Assembly: GCA_016490735.1 (NCBI GenBank)
Contig: JAEMWC010001017.1
Span: forward strand, 95,001 to 159,000
DNA: 64,000 bases
From: Pachyseris speciosa
Taxonomy: Eukaryota > Cnidaria > Anthozoa > Scleractinia > Pachyseridae
Direction: 5' to 3'
Shown here piece by piece: positions 41,111 to 55,800 of the stretch (position 1 is its first letter; the number at the start of each line of letters is the position of its first letter). The position numbers and the translations under genes were made by a program. The notes under the pieces are model-generated. The model was not told the DNA's origin and made no database searches. It worked only from the letters and a program-made list of their open reading frames with translations.

Positions 41111-44100
41111 GTTAGTATCATTACAAATTGCCCGTGTGGGTTTGAAGGTTTCTGCAATGCGGAATGACTTGAAGTCTCAAATTTTTCGTTTTCTTTAAAA
41201 AGCTTGGTCCTTGAAGATGCGAGATGGAGCCGCGGAGACTCTGGGAGACCGGCCAGGTCACACAAAGTCACCATTTCAATCCGTGTGAGTTCCACGAAGC
41301 TTCAGCTAATCCAAGACGCATTTAAGTTGTACGACTTGACAGTGGTTCAAGAATAGACACTGGGTTTGGAAAAATATGTATCGTTATCCTGAAGAACAGT
41401 TGTTAGTTTTTGTCTGAGATTTCCGCAACCTGTTTTGGACGAAAGTTCCGTAGAAATAAATTGTTTCAATAACAAACAGCAGTTTTGTCGCGTGTCTATG
41501 GTAATCTTGCAGTCAGAGGAAAAGACTTCCTAATTTTCACGCTTTCTTGAAAATTAAAATAGCAACATATTAATTAATTTTCGCACCCGGTGGGACATTG
41601 TGTGAACCTTGCAGCAGAATTGTCCGCAGTCGCAAAGTCCAGCCTGTGAGCAAGCTCTGCTGGCTGTCTTTAGGGAAGTGGAGGAGGGAAAGGGAAAGGA
41701 AAACAAATCTTTAAGTGCGTAAAAAAGCAGTTTTATTCGCCCTCTGTGGTTCCCTGGGGTGTGAGTTGCCTGAAACGCAAAGCAATGGAAACCGTAAACG
41801 ATTTTAATGTATAGAAACAATAGCCTGAAAGCATGCATGCTCCCTCACAGGGAGCAGAGGAGTCCTATTTGACCATATTTCCAGTTAGATGCAAAGTACA
41901 ATTGCAGCGCGAATTGATCTTGTTGATTTAATTCAACGTATCAAACCTCATACATGCGATCGTGTTACCCTGCTGTCACGCTGATGTTGGTGAGAATTGT
42001 CTTGTTTGCGTTCATTCTCGATTCTGTGATCACCTTAGTACAACCATGGGGAGATTTCAATAAGTAATGATCTTTGCGCCGAGTGGTCGAGTGGTACTAA
42101 AAGCGGCGATAACATCGAATCACTCAGCTCCCTCAATTGGCTCTGTACGAATTACTTGCGAAAATTACTTACGCAGCTTACGCTTTTTGCGGGTTGCGCG
42201 TAATGCATCTTTGGACTGATGGCGCATTTCTGTCACCGGTAAGCGGACCTGGATAACCGTTTCCTGAAAATTGAATTTCACGAGCTTTCTGGTTAATGTA
42301 TTTTTAAGACAGGGGACAGAATATTATTTCCACACCACTTGCCTGAAACAAGGCATTTTCATTCAAATGTTAGCGATTTATGGGCGATTCAAAATAAGAA
42401 AAAATGTTTAAACAGACTTCAAACACATTAAGGTACTTAAAAATGCCTTTCTACCGCTTTTCGTTGGTTTGGCTCGTTGGGTGCCCCCGATAAATTTCGA
42501 AAAACTTGGCAAAATGCGCGTTTGCGTTACTGGATTCGATTAGATTCAACAGTAAAGATGATGCAATCTTTTTGTCTGTTTGGTTTTCTTGCTCCACCGA
42601 GGTTTTTTTGCGCCACAGAGGGCCCACACAAAAAGTCACCACTTGTGATAAGCGCACAGTCATCACTGTTTGCGGCTTTCGTTTAAGCAGCGTTGACAAC
42701 GTTGACAGCTACGGCAGCGTTACAAGAGCATTTTTATGTTGTTTGATCTTTTACGGTCATTCAAACAAACAAGATCGAATCGCGCAGCAATTGCAAGGTG
42801 AATAACTGGAAATGGGTCAAATATGACTCCTTTGCTCCCTGTGGCTGCGCTAGAAAACTATTACTGGTTTACAGCCACGTGCACGTCCCGCAAGTAAAAA
42901 TAAAATGAAATCATCAACCACTCAATAGATAAAGTTAAAGAAACTGAGATATAGCAGAAGATTACTATATAAACAACATGCAAAGTCTCAGAGCTGTGCG
43001 ATATCCCATACGCGAATTATGCGGCAAAATGTACCACTCCAGTCAAAATTATAGTTTAGTATTGACATGCCATGTTGGTGTTCGTTTGTGTGGCACCAAT
43101 ATGGTGGCCGGAAACGAGTGAAAACATCTAGAATTCACTTTGGTTATCTCAAAAACTTTGTTCTCTCTGTTGAGCTTGCAGACATTCATATAGATGCTTT
43201 TCTTGTCATGTTGGCTTTTCATGTACATGACATGCTTATGAGCAGCCATCATTATGTCACACAATGTGAAAAAATCTAAATTTCAAACTGCTCTATTTTC
43301 AAAACAAAGCATGCTACCGAGCTGAAAACAAGATACATTTCCAAAATGTCTTGGGTGATGAAGCTAAAAATAGAAAAGTCTGTTTACTTTTGAATTTTAG
43401 TTTTTTATGACGTCAAGTGAGTCCAAGAATTAATTGTTTTCATGTGACGTCATCAAAATTCTAAAACTTAAATTAAGTGCTCTTTTGATATTTTCTACGC
43501 ACCGGTGCAACAAACCTTCAAGGAAAATTTTATACTGAGATATTGTTTTAGTCACAGTCACAGCGCTTTGGAATTTGATCCATATTGTGGCAGCTCGACG
43601 AGCTATAATCATCTTAATGTTATACAACCAGTATTTTCACTGCACTATTGAATTTTTGCACTATTAACGTAAAAGTGCTATCTCCAAACTCCTGAAGCAA
43701 AGTTAAGAATACTGATTACCGATCTGCGTTATTTTTCTATGACCGACTGTCATGGCGGGCATGCTCAGATGTCCCTCAACATGGCGGTTCCATACTAAGT
43801 CTCGTAATTTTCGGTTAAATTATTTTCGCTATAACCTTGTTCTGACGAGTAGTATTGGGCCGGAAATGTCTCTGTACCTGGTGTTATTCATGCATGCAAA
43901 CGTATATTTTATTTTATTGATGACAACCAAGAATAGGTGGCGAGAAGGGACAGGGCAAACGTACCCTTCATTTTCATGTGCCATCTCGGCTCTTTCCCCT
44001 GAGAGTACCATTTCCCAAACTTCGTAACCTGCATGTATTTAACGAGTAATATATGTCGCGATTTTGGAATAACAACACAACCAACCGACCTACCGTAAAT

Positions 44101-44215
44101 TTTTTGAGATACACGTGGGGGGTGCGTGGGGCTGCCCTATTGAGCAGAGGCCATACCAAAGAAATATAACCTTAAGAGGGGGTTGGGAGGAAGACAGAAA
44201 AAATTTGCTGTGTAA
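41111..44215. other. Intergenic or intronic DNA, no confident gene
   Basis: Only short frames without family resemblance. If the HIRAN exon is real, part of this may be its intron. A tRNA-like start (gccgagtggtcgagtggt, ~42081) lacks the rest of a tRNA. Confidence 0.4.
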
Positions 44216-44216
44216 A

Positions 44217-44252
44217 TGGGGATTGGTGGGGGGCGGAGGGGGGGGGGCGGGT
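44217..44252 (+). repeat. G-run cluster, quadruplex-prone
   Basis: Several runs of three to ten G within 36 bases (ggggattggtggggggcgg and a following 10-G run). The pattern satisfies the usual four-G-tract rule for a G-quadruplex. Confidence 0.6.
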
Positions 44253-44732
44253 TTATCAAAAACTCTGGTCCCTGATTTACTAGCTTAAAGGCCAGACAAC
44301 AAATACAGGAAACCCACATAACATTTGCATGCTGGGAAAAAAGAGGTTTTGGCGGCACGTCTTAAGTCTTAAGCTTCAGACGATGATACAAATCTAAAAA
44401 AGGAAACAAGGGTGGAGGGGCAGAGAAAAGTACTGTACTCCAGTAAGGACAAATATCGTTTTCACCTTATACTCTAATCATCATCATGTCTGCGAATTCT
44501 CGAAACTCCGATATTTCATTGTTTTATTTTAATAAAGCAATTCATATTAAATTTCGCTATTTCAAAACTTTCATTAAAAAAACATCTCAAACAATTCTAC
44601 ACCAAGAAGATTCAATTTCCGTCGTCGTCACCGTTTATGGTCTTATCGCAAAGCAGAACAGACGGCTTCTACTCCAGGCCAGCTTTAAAGGATCATTTAA
44701 TCAGAGTAAGATATGCCATAAATCTACACTGC
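44253..44732. other. Unique DNA left of the satellite
   Basis: No gene is supported. A 109-codon frame from 44486 runs into the satellite and has no domain. Confidence 0.4.
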
Positions 44733-47700
44733 TAGTACATTGTATGGATGTGTCTGTGACGTCTTACGATCTTGCAAAACTCAACTCCTCTTGCCTTCTG
44801 TGGATGTGTTTGTGACGTCTTTAACATCTTGCAAGACTCTACACTTGTGTGGATGTGTTTGTGACGTCTTAAGATCTTGCAAAACTCTACACTTGTGTGG
44901 ATGTGTTTGTGACGTCTTAAGATCTTGCAAAACTCTACACTTGTGTGGATGTGTTTGTGAGGTCTTAAGATCTTGCAAAACTCAACACTTCTTGCCTTCT
45001 GTGGATGTGTTTGTGACGTCTTTAAGATCTTGCAAAACTCTACACTTGTGTGGATGTGTTTGTGACGTCTTCAGATCTTGCAAAACTCTACACTTCTTGC
45101 CTTCTGTGGATGTGTTTGTGACGTCTTTAAGATCTTGCAAAACTCTACACTTGTGTGGATATGTTTGTCACGTCTTAAGATCTTGCAAAACTATACACTT
45201 CTTGCCTTCTGTGGATGTGTTTGTGACGTCTTTAAGTTCTTGCAAAACTCTACACTTGTGTGGATGTGTTTGTGACGTCTTAAGATCTTGCAAAACTCTA
45301 CGCTTCTTGCCTTCTGTAGATGTGTTTGTGACGTCTTTAACATCTTGCAAAACTCTACACTTGTGTGGATGTGTTTGTGACGTCTTACGATCTCGTAAAA
45401 CTCTACACTTCTGGCCTTCTGTGGATGTGTTTGTGCCGTCTTTAAGATCTTGCAAAACTCCACACTTGTGTGGAGGTGTTTGTGACGTCTTAAGATCTTG
45501 CAAAACTCTACACTTCTTGCCTTCTGTGGATGTTTTTGTGACGTCTTTAAGATCTTGCAAAACTCTACACTTGTGTAGATGTGTTTGTGACGTCTTAAGA
45601 TCTTTCAAAACTCTACGCTTCTTGCCTTCTGTAGATGTGTTTGTGACGTCTTTAACATCTTGCAAAACTCTACACTTGTGTGGATGTGTTTGTGACGTCT
45701 TAAGATCTAGCAAAACTCTACACTTCTGGCCTTCTGTCGATGTGTTTGCGACGTCTTTAAGATCTTGCAAAATTCTACACTTGTGTGGATGAGTTTTTGG
45801 TGTCTTAACATCTTGCAAAACTCTACGCTTCTTGCTTTCTGTGGATGTGTTTGTGACGTCTTTAACATCTTGCAAAACTCTACGCTTCTTGCCTTTTGTG
45901 GATGTGTTTGTAACGTCTTTAAGATCTTGCAAAACTCTGCACTTGTGTGGATGTGTTTGTGACGTCTTAACATCTTGGAAAACTCTACGCTTTTTCCCTT
46001 CTGTGGAAGTGTTTGTGACGTCTTAAGATCTTGCAAAACTCTACGCTTCTTGCTGCTGTGGATGTGTTTGTGACGTCTTTAAGATCTTACAAAACTCTAC
46101 ACTTGTGTGGATGTAATTGTGATGACTTAAAATCTTGCAAAACTCTACACTTCTTGCCTTCTGTGGATGTGTTTGTGACGTCTTTAAGATCTTGCAAAAC
46201 TCTACATTTGTGTGGATGTGTTTGTGACGTCTTAAGATCTTGCAAAACTCTACGCTTCTTGCCTTCTGTGGATGTGGTTGTGACGTCTTTAACATCTTGC
46301 AAAACTCTGCTCTTGTGTGGATGTGTTTGTGACGTCTTAACATCTTGCAAAACTTTACGCTTCTTGCCTTCTGTGGATGTATTTGTGACGTCTTTAAGAT
46401 CTTCCAAAACTCTACACGTGTGTGGATGTGTTTGTGACGTCTTAATATCTTGCAAAACTCTACACTTCTTGCCTTCTGTGGATGTGATTGTAACGTCTTT
46501 AAGATCTTTCAAAACTCTACACTTGTGTGGATGTGTTTGTGACGTCTTAAGATCTTGCAAAACTCTACACTTCTTGCCTTCTGTGGATGTGTTTGTGACG
46601 TCTTTAAGATCTTGCAAAACTCTACATTTGTGTGGATGTGTTTGTCACGTCTTAAGATCTTGCAAAACTCTACGCTTCTTGCCTTCTGTGGATGTGTTTG
46701 TGACGTCTTTGACATCTTGCAAAACTCTGCTCTTGTGTAAATGTGTTTGTGACGTCTTAAGATCTTGAAAAACTGTACGCTTCTTGCCTTCTGTGGATGT
46801 GTTTGTGACGTCTTTAAGATCTTCCAAGACTCTACACGTGTGTGGATGTGTTTGTGACGTCTTAAGATCTTGCAAAACTCTACGCTTCTTAGCTTCTGTT
46901 GATGTTTTTGTGACGTCTTTAACATCTTGCAAAACTCTGCTCTTGAGTGGATGTGTTTGTGACGTCTTAGGATCTTGCAAAACTCTACGCTTCTTGACTT
47001 CTGTGGATGTGTTTGTGACGTCTTTAAGATCTTGCAAAACTCTATACGTGTGTGGATATGTTTGTGACGTCTTAAGATCTTGCAAAACTCTACACTTCTT
47101 GCCTTCTGTGGATGTGATTGTGACGACTTTAAGATCTTGCAAAACTCTACACTTGTGTGGATGTGTTTGTGACGTCTTAAGATCTTGCAAAACTCTACAC
47201 TTCTTTCCTTCTGTGGATGTGTTTCTGACGTCTTTAAGATCTTGCGAAACTCTACATTTGTGTGGAAGTGTTTGTGACGTCTTAAGATCTTGCAAAACTC
47301 AACGCTTCCTGCCTTCTGTGGATGTGTTTGTGACGTCTTTAACAACTTGCAAAACTCTGCTCTTGTGTGGTTGTGTTTTTGACGTCTTAAGATCTTGCAA
47401 AACTCAACGCTTCTTGCCTTCTGTGGATGTGTTTGTGACCCCTTTAACATCTTGCAAAACTCTACACGTGTGTGGATGTGTTTGTGACGTCTTAAGATCT
47501 TGCAAAACTCTACGCTTCTTGCCTTCTGTGGATGTGTTTGTGACGTCTTTAAGATCCTGCAAAACTCTACACGTGTGTGGATGTGTTTGTGACGTCTTAA
47601 GATCTTGCAAAACTCTAAGCTTCTTGCCTTCTGTGGATGTGATTGTGACATCTTTAAGAGCTCGCAAAACTCTACACTTGTGTGGATGTGATTGTGACGT

Positions 47701-48815
47701 CTTAAGATCTTGCAAAACTCTATACTTCTTACCTTCTGTGGATGTGATTGTGACGACTTTAAGATCTTGCAAAACTCTACACTTGTGTGGATATGTTTGT
47801 GACGTCTTAAGATATTGCAAAACTCTACACTTCTTGCCTTCTGTGGATGTGTTTCTGACGTCTTTAAGATCTTGCGAAACTCTACATTTGTGTGGAAGTG
47901 TTTGTGACGTCTTAAGATCTTGCAAAACTCTACGCTTGTTGTTTTCTGTGGATGTGTTTGTGACGTCTTTAAGATCTTGCAAAACTCTGCTCTTGTGTGC
48001 ATGTGTTTGTGACGTCTTAAGATCTTGCAAAACTCTACGCTTCTTGCCTTCTGTGGATGTGTTTGTGACGTCTTTAACATCCTGCAAAACTCTACACTTG
48101 TGTGGATGTGTTTGTGACGTCTTAAGATCTTGCAAAACTCTACGCTTCTTGCCTTCTGTGGATGTGTTTGTGACGTCTTCAAAATCTTCCAAAACTCTAC
48201 ATTTGTGTGGAAGTGTTTGTGACGTCTTAAGATCTTGCAAAACTCTACGCTTCCTGCCTTCTGTGGATGTGTTTGTGACGTCTTTAACATCTTGCAAAAC
48301 TCTGCTCTTGTGTGGATATGTTTGTGACGTCTTAAGATCTTGCAAAACTCTACGCTTCTTGCCTTCTGTGCATGTGTTTGTGACGTCTTTAACATCCTGC
48401 AAAACTCTACACTTGTGTAAATGTGTTTGTGACGTCTTAAGAGCTTGCAAAACTCTACGCTTCTTCCCTTCTGTGGATGTGTTTGTGACGTCTTAAGATC
48501 TTGCAAAACTCTACACTTCTTGCCTTCTGTGGATGTGATTGTGACGCCTTTAAGATCTTGCAAAACTTTACACTTGTGTGGATGTGTTTCTGACGTCTTA
48601 AGATCTTGCAAAACTCTACACTTCTTGCCTTCTGTGGATGTGTTTGTGACGTCTTTAAGATCTTGCAAAACTCTACATTTGTGCGGAAGTGTTTGTGACG
48701 TCTTAAGATCTTGCAAAACTCTACGCTTGTTGTTTTCTGTGGATGTGTTTGTGACGTCTTTAAGATCTTGCAAAACTCTGCTCTTGTGTGGATGTGTTTG
48801 TGACGTCTTACGATC

Positions 48816-51800
48816 TTGCAAAACTCTACGCTTCTTGCCTTCTGTGGATGTCTTTGTGACGTCTTTAACATCCTGCAAAACTCTACACTTGTGTGGATGT
48901 GTTTGTCACGTCTTAAGATCTTGCAAAACTCTACGCTTCTTGCCTTCTGTGGATGTGTTTGTGACGTCTTAAGATCTTGCAAAACTCTACACTTCTTGCC
49001 TTCTGTGGATGTTTTTGAGACGTCTTTAAGATCTTGCAAAACTCTACATTTGTGTGGAAGTGTTTGTGACGTCTTAAGATCTTGCAAAACTCTACGCTTT
49101 TTGCCTTCTGTGGATGTGTTTGTGACGTCTTCAAAATCTTCCAAAACTCTACATTTGTGTGGAAGTGTTTGTGACGTCTTAAGATCTTGCAAAACTCTAC
49201 GCTTCCTGCCTTCTGTGGATGTGTTTGTGACGTCTTTAACATCTTGCAAAACTCTGCTCTTGTGTGGATATGTTTGTGACGTCTTAAGATCTTGCAAAAC
49301 TCTACGCTTCTTGCCTTCTGTGCATGTGTTTGTGACGTCTTTAACATCCTGCAAAACTCTACACTTGTGTGGATGTGTTTGTCACGTCTTAAGATCTTGC
49401 AAAACTCTACGCTTCTTGCCTTCTGTGGATGTGTTTGTGACGTCTTAAGATCTTGCAAAACTCTACACTTCTTGCCTTCTGTGGATGTTTTTGTGACGTC
49501 TTTAAGATCTTGCAAAACTCTACATTTGTGTGGAAGTGTTTGTGACGTCTTAAGATCTTGCAAAACTCTACGCTTCTTGCCTTCTGTGGATGTGTTTGTG
49601 ACGTCTTCAAAATCTTCCAAAACTCTACATTTGTGTGGAAGTGTTTGTGACGTCTTAAGATCTTGCAAAACTCTACGCTTCCTGCCTTCTGTGGATGTGT
49701 TTATGACGTCTTTAACATCTTGTAAAACTCTGCTCTTGTGTGGATATGTTTGTGACGTCTTAAGATCTTGCAAAACTCTACGCTTCTTGCCTTCTGTGCA
49801 TGTGTTTGTGACGTCTTTAACATCCTGCAAAACTCTACACTTGTGTAAATGTGTTTGTGACGTCTTAAGATCTTGCAAAACTCTACGCTTCTTGCCTTCT
49901 GTGGATGTGTTTGTGACGTCTTAAGATCTTGCAAAACTCTACACTTCTTGCCTTCTGTGGATGTGTTTGTGACGTCTTTAACATCTTGCAAAACTCTACA
50001 TTTGTGCGGAAGTGTTTGTGACGTCTTAAGATCTTGCAAAACTCTACGCTTCTTGCCTTCTGTGGATGTGTTTGTGACGTCTGCAAAATCTTCCAAAACT
50101 CTACATTTGTGTCGAAGTGTTTGTGACGTCTTAAGATCTTGCAAAACTCTACACTTCTTGCCTTCTGTGGATGTGTTTGTGACGTCTTTAACATCCTGCA
50201 AAACTCTACACTTGTGTAAATGTGTTTGTGACGTCTTAAGATCTTGCAAAACTCTACGCTTCTTGCCTTCTGTGGATGTGTTTGTGACGTCTTAAGATCT
50301 TGCAAAACTCTACACTTCTTGCCTTCTGTGGATGTGATTGTGACGCCTTTAAGATCTTGCAAAACTTTACACTTGTGTGGATGTGTTTCTGACGTCTTAA
50401 GATCTTGCAAAACTCTACACTTCTTGCCTTCTGTGGATGTGTTTGTGACGTCTTTAAGATCTTGCAAAACTCTACATTTGTGCGGAAGTGTTTGTGACGT
50501 CTTAAGATCTAGCAAAACTCTACGCTTCTTGCCTTCTGTGGATGTGTTTGTGACGTCTTTAACATCTTGCAAAACTCTACTCTTGTGTGGAAGTTTTTTT
50601 GACGTCTTAACATCTTCCAAAACTCTACACTTCTTACCTTCTGTGGATGTGTTTGTGACTTCTTTAAGATCTTGCGAAACTCTACACTTGTGTGGATGTG
50701 TTTGTGACGTCTTAAGATCTTGCAAAACTCTACGCTTCTTGCCTTCTGTGGATGTGTTTGTGACGTCTTTAAGATCTTGCAAAACTCTACGCTTCTTGCC
50801 TTCTGTGGATTTGTTTGTGACGTCATTATAATCTTGCAAAACTCTGCATTTGTCTGGATGTGCTTGTGACGTCTTAACATCCTGCAAAACTCTACGCTTC
50901 TTGCCTTCTGTGGATGTGTTTGTGACGTCTTTAACATCTTGCAAAACTCTGCTCTTAAGTGGATATGTTGGTAACGTCTTAAGATCTTGCAAAACTCTAC
51001 ACTTCTTGCCTTCTGTGGATGTGTTTGTGACGTCTTTAACGTCTTTCAAAACTCTACATTTCTGTGGAAGTGTTTGTGACGTCTTAAGATCGTGCAAAAC
51101 TCTACGCTTCTTGCCTTCTGTGGATGTGTTTGTGATGTCTTTAACATCTTACAAAACTCTACACTTGTGTGGATGTGTTTGTGACGTCTTAAGATCTTGC
51201 AAAACTCTACGCTTCTTGCCTTCTGTGGATGTGTTTGTGACGTCTTAAGATCTTGCAAAACTCTACACTTCTTGCCTTCTGTTGATGTGTTTGTGACCTC
51301 TTTAAGATCTTGCAAAACTCTACATTTGTGTGGATGTAATTGTGACGTCTTAAAATCTTTTAAAACTCTACACTTTTTGCTCTCTGTGGATGGGTTTTTG
51401 ACGTCTTTAAGATCTTGCAAAACTCTACACTTGTGTGGATGTGTTTGTGACGTCTTAAGATCTTGCAAAACTCTACGCTTCTTGCCTTCTGTGGATGTGT
51501 TTGTGACGTCTTAAGATCTTGCAAAACTCTACACTTCTTGCCTTCTGTGGATGTTTTTGTGACGTCTTTAAGATCTTGCAAAACTCTACATTTGTGTGGA
51601 AGTGTTTGTGACGTCTTAAGATCTTGCAAAACTCTACGCTTCTTGCCTTCTGTGGATGTGTTTGTGACGTCTTCAAAATCTTCCAAAACTCTACATTTGT
51701 GTGGAAGTGTTTGTGACGTCTTAAGATCTTGCAAAACTCTACGCTTCCTGCCTTCTGTGGATGTGTTTATGACGTCTTTAACATCTTGTAAAACTCTGCT

Positions 51801-52723
51801 CTTGTGTGGATATGTTTGTGACGTCTTAAGATCTTGCAAAACTCTACGCTTCTTGCCTTCTGTGCATGTGTTTGTGACGTCTTTAACATCCTGCAAAACT
51901 CTACACTTGTGTAAATGTGTTTGTGACGTCTTAAGATCTTGCAAAACTCTACGCTTCTTGCCTTCTGTGGATGTGTTTGTGACGTCTTAAGATCTTGCAA
52001 AACTCTACACTTCTTGCCTTCTGTGGATGTGTTTGTGACGTCTTTAAGATCTTGCAAAACTCTACATTTGTGCGGAAGTGTTTGTGACGTCTTAAGATCT
52101 TGCAAAACTCTACGCTTCTTGCCTTCTGTGGATGTGTTTGTGACGTCTGCAAAATCTTCCAAAACTCTACATTTGTGTCGAAGTGTTTGTGACGTCTTAA
52201 GATGTTGCAAAACTCTACACTTCTTGCCTTCTGTGGATGTGTTTGTGACGTCTTTAACATCCTGCAAAACTCTACACTTGTGTAAATGTGTTTGTGACGT
52301 CTTAAGATCTTGCAAAACTCTACGCTTCTTGCCTTCTGTGGATGTGTTTGTGACGTCTTAAGATCTTGCAAAACTCTACACTTCTTGCCTTCTGTGGATG
52401 TGATTGTGACGCCTTTAAGATCTTGCAAAACTTTACACTTGTGTGGATGTGTTTCTGACGTCTTAAGATCTTGCAAAACTCTACACTTCTTGCCTTCTGT
52501 GGATGTGTTTGTGACGTCTTTAAGATCTTGCAAAACTCTACATTTGTGCGGAAGTGTTTGTGACGTCTTAAGATCTAGCAAAACTCTACGCTTCTTGCCT
52601 TCTGTGGATGTGTTTGTGACGTCTTTAACATCTTGCAAAACTCTACTCTTGTGTGGAAGTTTTTTTGACGTCTTAACATCTTCAAAACTCTACGCTTCTT
52701 GCCTTCTGTGGATGTGTTTTTGA
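48816..52723. repeat. Higher-order repeat blocks within the satellite
   Basis: Blocks ~477 bp apart near 48.96-49.92 kb are almost identical to each other. The stretch ~49.44-50.64 kb recurs at ~51.51-52.70 kb, exactly 2,066 bp away, including rare variants (cttcaaaatcttccaaaac, tctgcaaaatc, cgccttt, gtgtaaatg). Each block boundary is marked by a B monomer followed directly by another B with one T missing. Confidence 0.75.
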
Positions 52724-52889
52724 CGTGTTTAAGATCTTGCAAAACTCTACACTTGTGTGGATGTGTTTGTGACGTCTTAAGATCTTGCAAAACTCTACGC
52801 TTCTTGCCTTCTGTGGATGTGTTTGTGACGTCTTTAAGATCTTGCAAAACTCTACACTTGTGTGGATGTGTTTGTGACGTCTTAACATC

Positions 52890-55800
52890 TTGCAAAACTC
52901 TACGCTTTTTGCCTGCTGTGGATGTGTTTGTGACGTCTTAAGATCTTGCAAAACTCTACGCTTCTTGCCTTCTGTGGATGTGTTTTTGACGTGTTTAAGA
53001 TCTCGCAAAACTCTACACTTGTGTGAATGTGTTTGTGACGTCTTAAGATCTTGCAAAACTCTACGGTTCTTGCTTTCTGTGGATGTGTTTGTGACGCCTT
53101 TAAGATCTTGCAAAACTCTACACTTGTGTGGATGTGTTTGTGACGTCTTAAGATCTTGCAAAACTCTACGCTTCTTGCCTTCTGTGGATGTGTTTGTGAC
53201 GTCTTTAAGATCTTGCAAAACTCTATACTTGTGTGGATGTGTTTGTGACGTCTTAATTTCTTGCAAAACTCAACACTTCTTGCCTTCTGTGGATGTGTTT
53301 GTGACGTCTTTAAGATCTTGCAAAACTCTACACTTGTGTGGATGTGTTTGTGACGTCTTAAGATCTTGCAAAACTCTACGCTTCTTGCCTTCTGTGGATG
53401 TTTTTGTGACGTCTTTAAGATCTTGCAAAACTCTATACTTGTGTGGATGTGTTTGTGACGTCTTAACATCTTGCAAAACTCTACGCTTCTTGCCTTCTGT
53501 GGATGTGTATGTGACGTCTTAAGATCTTGCAAAACTCTACGCTTCTTGCCTTCTGTGGATGTGTTTGTGACGCCTTTAAGATCTTGCAAAACTCTACACT
53601 TGTGTGGATGTGTTTGTGACGTCTTAAGATCTTGCAAAACTCTACACTTCTTACCTTAGGTGGATGTGTTTGTGACGTCTTTAAGATCTTGCAAAACTCT
53701 ACACTTGTCTGGATGTGTTTGTGACGTCTTAACATCTTACAAAACTCTTCGCGTTTTGCCTTCTGTGCATGTGTTTGTTACGTCTTAAGATCTTGCAAAA
53801 CTCTACGCTTCTTGCCTTCTGTGGATGTGTTTGTGATGTCTTTAAAGTCTTGCAAAACTCTAGAGTTGTGTGGATGTAATTGTGACGTCTTAAGATCTTG
53901 AAAAACTCTACACTTCTTGCCTTCTGTGGATGTTTTTGTGACGTCTTTAAGATCTTGCAAAACTCTACATTTGTGTGGATGTGTTTGTGACGTCTTAAAG
54001 TCCTGCGAAACTCTACCCTTTTTGCCTCTGTGGATGTGTTTGTGACGTCTTAACATCTTGCAAAACTCTACGCGTCTTGCGTTCTGTGGATCTGTTTGTC
54101 ATGTCTTCAAGATCTTGCAAAACTCTACACTTGTGTGGATATGTTTGTGACGTCTTAAGATCTTGCAAAACTCTACGCTTCTTGCCTTCTGTGGATGTGT
54201 TTGTGACGTCTTTAAGATCTTGCAAAACTCTACGCTTCTTGCCTTCTGTAGATGTGTTTGTGACGTCATTATAATCTTTCAAAACTCTACATTGGTCTGG
54301 ATGTGTTTGTGACGTCTTAACATCTTGCAAAACTATACGCTTCTTGCCTACTGTGGATGTGTTTGTGACGTGTTTAACATGTTGCAAAACTCTGGTATTG
54401 CGTGGATGTGTTTGTAACTTCTTAAGATCTTGGAGAACTCTACGCTTCTTGCCTTCTGTGGATGTGTTTGTGACGTCTTTAACATCTTGCAAAACTCTAC
54501 ACGTGTGTGGATGTGTTTGTGACGTCTTAAGATCTTGCAAAACTCTACACTTCTTGCCTTCTGTGGATGTGATTGTGACATCTTTAAGATCTTGCAAAAC
54601 TCTACACTTGTGTGGATGTGTTTGTGACGTCTTAAGATCTTGCAAAACTCTACACTTCTTGCCTTCTGTGGATGTGTTTGTGACGTCTTCAAGATCTTGC
54701 AAAACTCTACATTTGTGTGGAAGTGTTTGTGACGTCTTAAGATATTGCAAAACTCTACGCTTCTTGCCTTCTGTGGATGTGTTTGTGACGTCTTTAACCT
54801 CTTGCGAAACTCTACACTTGTGTGGATGTAATTGTGACGTCTTAAGATCTTCCAAAACTCTACGCTTCTTGCCTTCTGTGGATGTGTTTGTGACGTCTTT
54901 AACATCTTGAAAAACTCTGCTCTTTTGTGGATGTGTTTTTGACGTCTTAAGATCTTGCAAAATTCTACGCTTCTTGCCTTCTGTGAATGTCTTTGTGACG
55001 TCTTTAAGATCTTGCAAAACTCTACACTTGTGTGGATGTGTTTGTGAAGTCTTAAGATCTTGCAAAACTCTACAATTCTTGCCTTCTGTGGATGTGTTTG
55101 TGACGTCTTTAAGATCTTGCAAAACTTTACATTTGTGTGGATGTGTTTGTGACGTCTTAAGATCTTGCAAAACTCTACGCTTCTTGCTTTCTGTGGATGT
55201 GTTTGTGACGTCTTTAACATCTTGCAAAACTCTGCTCTTGTGTGGATGTGTTTGTGACGTCTTAAGATCTTGCGAAACTCTACGCTTCTTGCCTTCTGTG
55301 AATGTGTTTGTGACGTCTTTAAGATCTTGCAAACTATACACTTGTTTGGATGTGTTTGTGACGTCTTAAGATCTTGCAAAACTCTACGCTTCTTGCCTTC
55401 TGTGGATGTGTTTGTGACGTCTTTAAGGTCTTGCAAAACTCTACACTTGTGTGGATGTCTTTGTGACGTCTTAAGATCTTGCAAAACTCTACGCTTCTTG
55501 CTTTCTGTGGATGTGTTTGTGACGTCTTTAAGATCTTGCAAAACTCTACATTTGTGTGGATGTGTTTGTGACGTCTTAAGATCTTGCAAAACTTTACGCT
55601 TCTTGCCCTCTGTGGCTGTGTTTGTGACGTGTTGAAGATCTTGCAAGACTCTACACTTGTGTGGAGGTAATTGTGACGTCTTAAGATCTTGCAAAACTCT
55701 ACATTTCTTGCCTTCTGTGGATGTGTTTGTGAGGTCTTTAAGATCTTGCAAAACTCTACATTTGTGTGGATCTAATTGTGACGTCTTAAGATCTTGAAAA

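Noticed and set aside
42078..42150. tRNA-Leu/Ser-like gene (gccgagtggtcgagtggt)
   Set aside because: The D-arm-like start is present but no anticodon or T arm with the universal ttcga motif follows.
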